Positions 59,101 through 64,000 of a DNA stretch of 64,000 nt are shown one piece after another. Each line of letters begins with the position of its first letter. Within the stretch, counting starts at the first letter, position 1. The stretch spans positions 26,489,505 through 26,553,504 of the forward strand of contig JARWIR010000003.1 of assembly GCA_029959085.1 (NCBI GenBank). The letters are read 5' to 3'. A program made the position numbers and the translations under genes. This stretch comes from Nemophila menziesii (lineage: Eukaryota; Streptophyta; Magnoliopsida; Boraginales; Hydrophyllaceae). The notes under the pieces were generated by a model. That model was not told the DNA's origin and ran no database searches. It saw nothing but the letters and a program-made list of their open reading frames with translations.

Positions 59101-61190
59101 GAGGCTGGACCAATTTTCTCAATAGCTATTCCTTGGAAATCTAGCATCGTATGAAAGTTTTTTTGACCTTTAGTGAATTTTCAAATAAATCTTTTTTAGG
59201 TCCTCAACCTATTTAGTTAACAAAACGTTCTCCTTCAAAATCTTTTTGTTTTCCTCAAGAAAAATTGTGTTTCCACAAATAGCCCCTAATTTGTTTCAAA
59301 AGAAACATGCAAGCTATGATTAACATATTTGAATCTTTTTTTGTTCAATTTTTAAATCTTTTAACAAAATGTTGTTTGTTCAAAATAATTCTCAAAAATT
59401 TTGTAAAGAGAAAAATGCAATATCATCATCGAGCTCATCACTAGAGTCATTAATAGATGAGGAAAATTTAGAGCAAGATACTACCTAATAATTGGACATT
59501 AAGGCAACAAGATTTCGATCATCATCTTTTCTTTCATCCACACCAATATTGATGACGTCATAAAAGAACCCTAAATGTTCTGAAATGTAATGAAATTATG
59601 AGAATTCACTAACATTTTCAAATTCATCATTGGATAAATGACACACTAATATATTCATATCTTTAGTATCTAGTTTGATTTTATCCTATCATCTTCAGTA
59701 AGTTCTTTGAAGTCATTTTTTTCTCGGGTTAGCACACTATTTACGACTTTGTTTATTTCTTCTTTGTAAGGAACATAGGGACCTTCAATATTGATTCTCC
59801 AAAGCTCAAGATCTTTGAATTTTGGATATTCCTTCATCCTATTTCTCCAATGGAAATAATATGTACCTTCAAAAAGTTGAGGTCAAGAAGTAAAAGAACT
59901 TCCCAAATGATTAGGTTTGATGTCGTTTACTCAACTAACTAGTTACGCTTTTAACATATAATTAGAATTAATACAACTTATAAGTCATAAAAAGGGTGGA
60001 GGGATAAAACATTAATCAAATTATGTCTAATTAAAATCTTTTCACATAATTATTAGTTGAAACAATTTCTTCTATGAAATTTATCAAACATTAACAAGAT
60101 AGACAATAGAAATAATGTAGGTTTGATATAAAAAAATGCACAAAAAATATGAGACACAATGTAAAGAGATATGGATATATATTACATGCATATTTCAAGT
60201 GGTTCGAACTTCTGGTGCCCTAATACATTACCTAAGGATACATCTTTACGATTTTAAACTTCTTTACTGAACTTCTTGTATTTCTTGAAGGGGAAAAAGT
60301 ACAATGAGGTTTTTACCGTGTTAAACCACAAACTAAATGAGTCAATTACAAGGCTCAGTATCCACTTAACACTGTTATTCCTCTAGACTCAGTTGCAACC
60401 TCTAAATGAGATTCTTACTAGGCTCAATCTCAACCTCTAGAACCACCCTTCTCTAAATTAGAGAAATAGTAAGAGAGTAACCCATTGTGTTTAATGAGTA
60501 TTAAAATAAGAACACAAATACCTAATGAGTAGATGTAATGAAGATTGATGTACTACTCTTGAGTGAATAGTAATATGGTGTATACCCAAACTTGTGTATA
60601 ATGAGTACTCTTCATTAGTAGCTTGATGAACTCTTGAATTTGTTCTCCAAATATATACAAAAGTGGTGGTGAAGAAGAGATGAATTGTGAGTTGAAATGT
60701 AGTCCATATATATAGGCAATTGAGCTAACAATGGATTTTTCTATGTGGTAAGGTGACTTGGGCAGATTTGACAAAACTGGCATTTTGGTTAATCCCTAAA
60801 TCCCGATTCCCATTTCGTTTCCAACATGGAGAATCCACGTGGCTTGTATTTGACTATAATTGAGACGACATTCAAGCGCTATCGTATATGTATGAATTGG
60901 TATTCCAGTTGTTACATAAATCAGGAATCTGGTTTGAATCGAGATTCTGGTTTTATAATTGGGAAATATTTTTATTTGGTTATGTTCTTGTACTTAAGGA
61001 ATTTGATTTGTTGCTCAAATATAGAAACTTTCTTCATGAAAAATATTCACAATGAAATTCTAGAAATTTGATAGTTGGTGGCATCTTCAGATTCACAACA
61101 CATATGAATTATGTTACAAAACATGCTCAAATATATGGAAATGGATATACATATTTTTGCATAAAATAGTGATGATTGGATGTACTTTCT
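56170..61190 (-). mobile_element. Decayed Copia-type element with diverged LTR pair
   Basis: Two diverged direct repeats of about 1.1-1.2 kb occur near 56170-57350 and 59990-61190. Shared blocks include AGATAGACAA.AGA.A..GTAGGTTTGAT, GTGGTTC.AACTTCTG, AATTTGTTCTCCAA..TATA and GATATACAT.TTTTTGCATAA. The interior (about 57.4-59.9 kb) on minus keeps Copia gag C-terminal remnants: an acidic patch, CTYCERHGNIVSYC (zinc knuckle-like) and KGTTNPQGPE. Every frame is broken. No target duplication was established; limits are approximate. Confidence 0.6.
58700..59950 (-). pseudogene. Copia gag relic
   Basis: Minus-strand fragments SSDELDDDIAFF, CTYCERHGNIVSYC and KGTTNPQGPELPRL appear in the order expected at the gag/protease boundary of plant Copia elements. 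A decayed LD.GCSN remnant follows near 58790, where the usual 'LDSGCSRH' integrase-upstream motif would lie. Many stops and frameshifts. Confidence 0.65.
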
Positions 61191-61398
61191 TCTAACATAT
61201 GAAATATTTTGCATGTATTATAAACAAGTATGTACTTGATCACTTCAGAAAATTCAGTGAATATGAGAATTTGTGCTCTAGAAAGGGTTTAACTTATATG
61301 AAAGCTCATGAAACTTATAAATTGACGGTTACGATGTTTGTGGTTTTTTTTATTACAACGGAGACCCAATGGGTCATGTTACACACAAAGAAAATGCG

Positions 61399-61971
61399 CT
61401 ATCCAATTACATCGTTAAGTAAATCGGGATTATATAATGCCCTTGGTGTTTTATATCCCATGCGATCCTTGGTTAGAAGAGTCCATATGCCATCCGGGGG
61501 GTCTTCTAGCAACTCAAAATCATCCCTATTCTTCCAACTTGATTTTGCCAACCAGTCGGCACAAGTGTTTGCCTCTCTATAAATTCTCCTCAAGGTAAAC
61601 CCCTTATTTCTATCTAGTATAACCCGGATAAGTCCAATCCATTGTGATCCAGGTCCTCGTCCATCCCTTACACTCTCAATTAAACTGATTGCTTCCCTCG
61701 AATCTACCTCAACTACCAGATCATGAAGGCCCAAACTTTCTAGTAACTTAAGTCCCTCGCAAAGTGCTATAATCTCCACAATAACCGGAGAATTATTATA
61801 TACTTTCATGCGGAAACCACTCACCCATTCACCATTACCATCCCGCACAATTCCACCTCCTCCTCCTAATTTTCTCCAATTACTATAACTACCGTCCGTG
61901 TTTAGTTTAGCACCCCGTGTGGGTTTGGACCATCCAACCATTGATATTGGAGAAATCCTCGTTACGCGCAA
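61399..61971 (-). pseudogene. LINE RNase H domain
   Basis: 190 codons. Has the plant LINE RNase H order: LNTDGSYSN (first catalytic Asp), GGGGIVRDGNGEW, E in IVEIIALCEGLKL, VEVDSREAISLIES and YREANTCADWLAK. It is shifted out of frame from the upstream RT frame, which ends at 61987. The catalytic positions look preserved, so the frameshift between domains is the main lesion here. Confidence 0.85.
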
Positions 61972-61986
61972 CCCCGGTACTTGCTT

Positions 61987-63963
61987 CTATGCTCGAATGA
62001 TCTTAATAGCAACATGTTTAGCTTTTTTAATAATTGCTGTTGCGTTAGGGAAGCTTTCCCCATTGAACACCACTTGGTTTCGTTGCTTCCAGATTGTGTC
62101 GATAAGTGCTCCAAAAAATACATTCCAATTGACTCCGCAATATAACATCTTATTAGAAACGTTTCGAGTCCACCATCTTCGATCTCTGGCGCTAAGAACA
62201 CTACTGTCCACCTGAATCTCCTCGGCTTCCAGGCTCTCCAGGTGCTCAGCTTCTTGGGTCTGATGCTGTCGCTGGTGGTCCCGCTCCGCCCTCATCACAG
62301 CCGGCTCCCTCAACGTGTTCTCCATGTTTGACCTGAGCCTGAGTTGACCATTTCTTCTTGTTTCTGTTCTCAGCTCGGTAAGAGAGCTGCTCATGTCACC
62401 CTCCAGGGACCTGCATTGCAAAGTTGAAATATTAGTAAACAAACGCCTCCCCCCATCCCCCAAGGACCTGTCCAATACAGGGCTCAACCTACTCCTAGGG
62501 ACCGAAATAATAGGTTTCTCCTCCCTAGCCTCAAAGACCTGCTCATCAACTTCTCCCCCTCCCAAACCCAAATTAAACACTTCAGTTCTAATATTATCCC
62601 ATATCTTTCTAACAAGAATACAATCCCGAAATATATGTAAAGCACTTTCCACCTCTAAATTACATAAAGGGAAAAAAGAAGAAATATCCATACCTCTTTG
62701 TACAAGGTTGCCGTGTGTTGCAATCCTCTCACGCACCGCTCGCCATATGAGCACCCGGATTCTTTGGGTCGATTTTAAGCTCCAAATCTTCTTCCAAATG
62801 GGCTCCATTCTAGACTCGTTTGGAAAATTTCGCCCCCTCACTGATCTTACCGAGAATACCCCATTCGCTTCATGTAACCAAGACACCATGTCTCTATTTG
62901 CCTCCTCCCCTCCTAACCTAGCGTCCGCAATTTCTAGGAGCTTGGTTGGTGACAATAAGTTATGGAAACTCGTCCAATCCCATGACCCATCCGGTCGAAT
63001 ATAATCGCTTACTCTTTTAGCCAAATCATTAGCTTCAAAAACCCCCGTGACATGATCTATAAGAGGCGAATCCCCCACCCATAAATCACACCAAAATGAC
63101 ACATCTCTCCCATTATGTACTACCCATCGGGATCCTCTTCTTACTATATCAAGCCCTTCCGTGATTGCTCGGCACATCCTCGAATCATTTTGTTTAATTA
63201 TATATTGCATAAGTGGCCCTTTAAAGTATTTCTCCTTCATTACCATAGGCCACAAGGTACAAGAATCGTGAATTAATTTCCAACCGAGCTTACCTAAGAG
63301 TGCTCTATTCATCTCATCCGCATACTTGAATCCCAAACCACCAACTTCTTTGGGACTACATACATCCTTCCAAGCAACCCAATTAATCTTTTTTTTATCC
63401 TCCGAAGAACCCCAAATAAATTCTCTTCTTATTTTATCGATCTCCTCACAAACATAAACCGTTAACTTTTCCACTTGCATGATGTACATTGGTGTAGCAC
63501 TAAGAACGGCTTGAGCTAATGTGATACGACCCGCTAAGGATAAAGTATTACCCTTCCATTTCGCTAATTTACCTCGAAGCTCATTTATAATCTCCCCAAA
63601 GAACCCTCTTGGTCTCCGACCCGAAAGAATATGAACACCTAGGTACTTACCAATCCTATCGCTTCTTTGGTATCCACTACGCAATGCTATGTCTCCAGCC
63701 ACTCTCTCCTCTACATTTTTCGAGAAGTAAATGATCGATTTATCCTTTCTAATTGTTTGCCCCGCATCTCTACAAAAGATATCCAAAGATTCATGTAACA
63801 ATAAAAAATTATTAACGGAAGCCTCTGCAAATAAAATCAAGTCATTAGCGAAGAATATATGCGAGATAGGATACCCCCCCTGGACTAAGATATAACGGTT
63901 TCCATGAACCATCGCGCACGAGTCCCTGAATAAGTAATGATAAGCGCTCCATGCATATGACAA
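61987..63963 (-). pseudogene. LINE reverse transcriptase, zf-RVT and insert
   Basis: 658 open codons; the true frame likely continues past 63963. The active-site motif reads FANDL in place of F/YADDL, so the first catalytic Asp is lost. Then come KYLGVHILSGRRPRG, LAGRITLAQAVLSATPMYIMQ and the RT thumb region, followed by zf-RVT (ANGVFSVRSVRG … PLCNLEVESALHIFRDC). Between FNLGLGGG and NWNVFFGALIDTIWKQRN lies an extra 110-120 residue Arg/Glu/Gln-rich segment not usual for the family. The RNase H domain follows after a frameshift. Confidence 0.88.
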
Positions 63964-64000
63964 ATAAATAGGGCGAGATCGGATCCCCTTGGCGAATTCC

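Larger units (their letters stand above)
61343..64000 (-). mobile_element. L1-type LINE, 3' part, inactive
   Basis: Continues beyond the right edge of the window. In minus order it has the second half of a reverse transcriptase, a zinc-binding RT domain, an unusual charged insert, an RNase H domain, a short 3' UTR and a poly(A)-like end (AATAAAAAAAA, 61352-61342). The target duplication cannot be tested because the 5' end is outside. Confidence 0.9.

Noticed and set aside
62393..63004. 203-codon plus-strand frame
   Set aside because: Antisense shadow of the LINE reverse transcriptase frame; no domain on plus.

Overview
The window is nuclear DNA of a flowering plant, probably a eudicot. It is AT-rich, has short GT-AG introns, and carries FAR1-domain, CRM-domain and Alba-type genes among Athila (Ty3/Gypsy), Copia, L1-type LINE, SINE and hAT elements. 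All coordinates and splice junctions were read by eye; no alignment or search was run.

Genes. (1) 472-1142 (+): four-pass membrane protein resembling the MEE60-like family, with an 11-base first coding exon. (2) Three short FAR1-domain genes, each followed by a coiled-coil exon after a phase-0 intron at the same place: 12917-13661 (-), 19569-20333 (+), 52634-53415 (+). (3) Four-exon chloroplast-type CRM protein, 53628-55245 (-), tail-to-tail with the third FAR1 gene. (4) 43239-43624 (+): 3'-truncated Alba-type gene with intact splice sites.

Mobile DNA. 2.5-4.7 kb: decayed gag-like relic of the plant 'putative gypsy-type transposon' class, interrupted by a SINE. 5.1-6.1 kb: diverged tandem repeats. 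7.5-9.0 kb: solo Athila-type LTR. 9.2-12.4 kb: 70-bp tandem repeats and a Copia relic. 14.4-16.4 kb: a 1.95 kb hAT element containing a 0.59 kb hAT element, each with a perfect 8-bp target duplication. 21.0-22.5 kb: second solo LTR with a 5-bp duplication. 23-42.4 kb: a three-level nest in which an old gypsy protease relic is split by an 8.9 kb Athila-like element (24830-42229), itself split by an 8.5 kb relative (28095-36583). 49-51.7 kb: two hAT MITEs and Copia RNase H debris. 56.2-61.2 kb: decayed Copia with recognisable LTR pair. 61.3-64.0 kb: 3' part of an inactive LINE running off the window.

Most interesting signal. Both Athila-like elements lack reverse transcriptase, RNase H and the integrase core, yet each keeps one frame in which gag and a protease-like domain lead directly into an integrase-type GPY/F tail. 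The younger copy has this as an intact 752-codon frame. The two also share an Asp-tRNA primer site, several polypurine-tract-like motifs, GC-rich palindromic blocks, and a constant 46-nt stem-loop at the LTR terminus. The solo LTR at 21.0 kb changes both sides of one stem pair, as selection on structure would predict.
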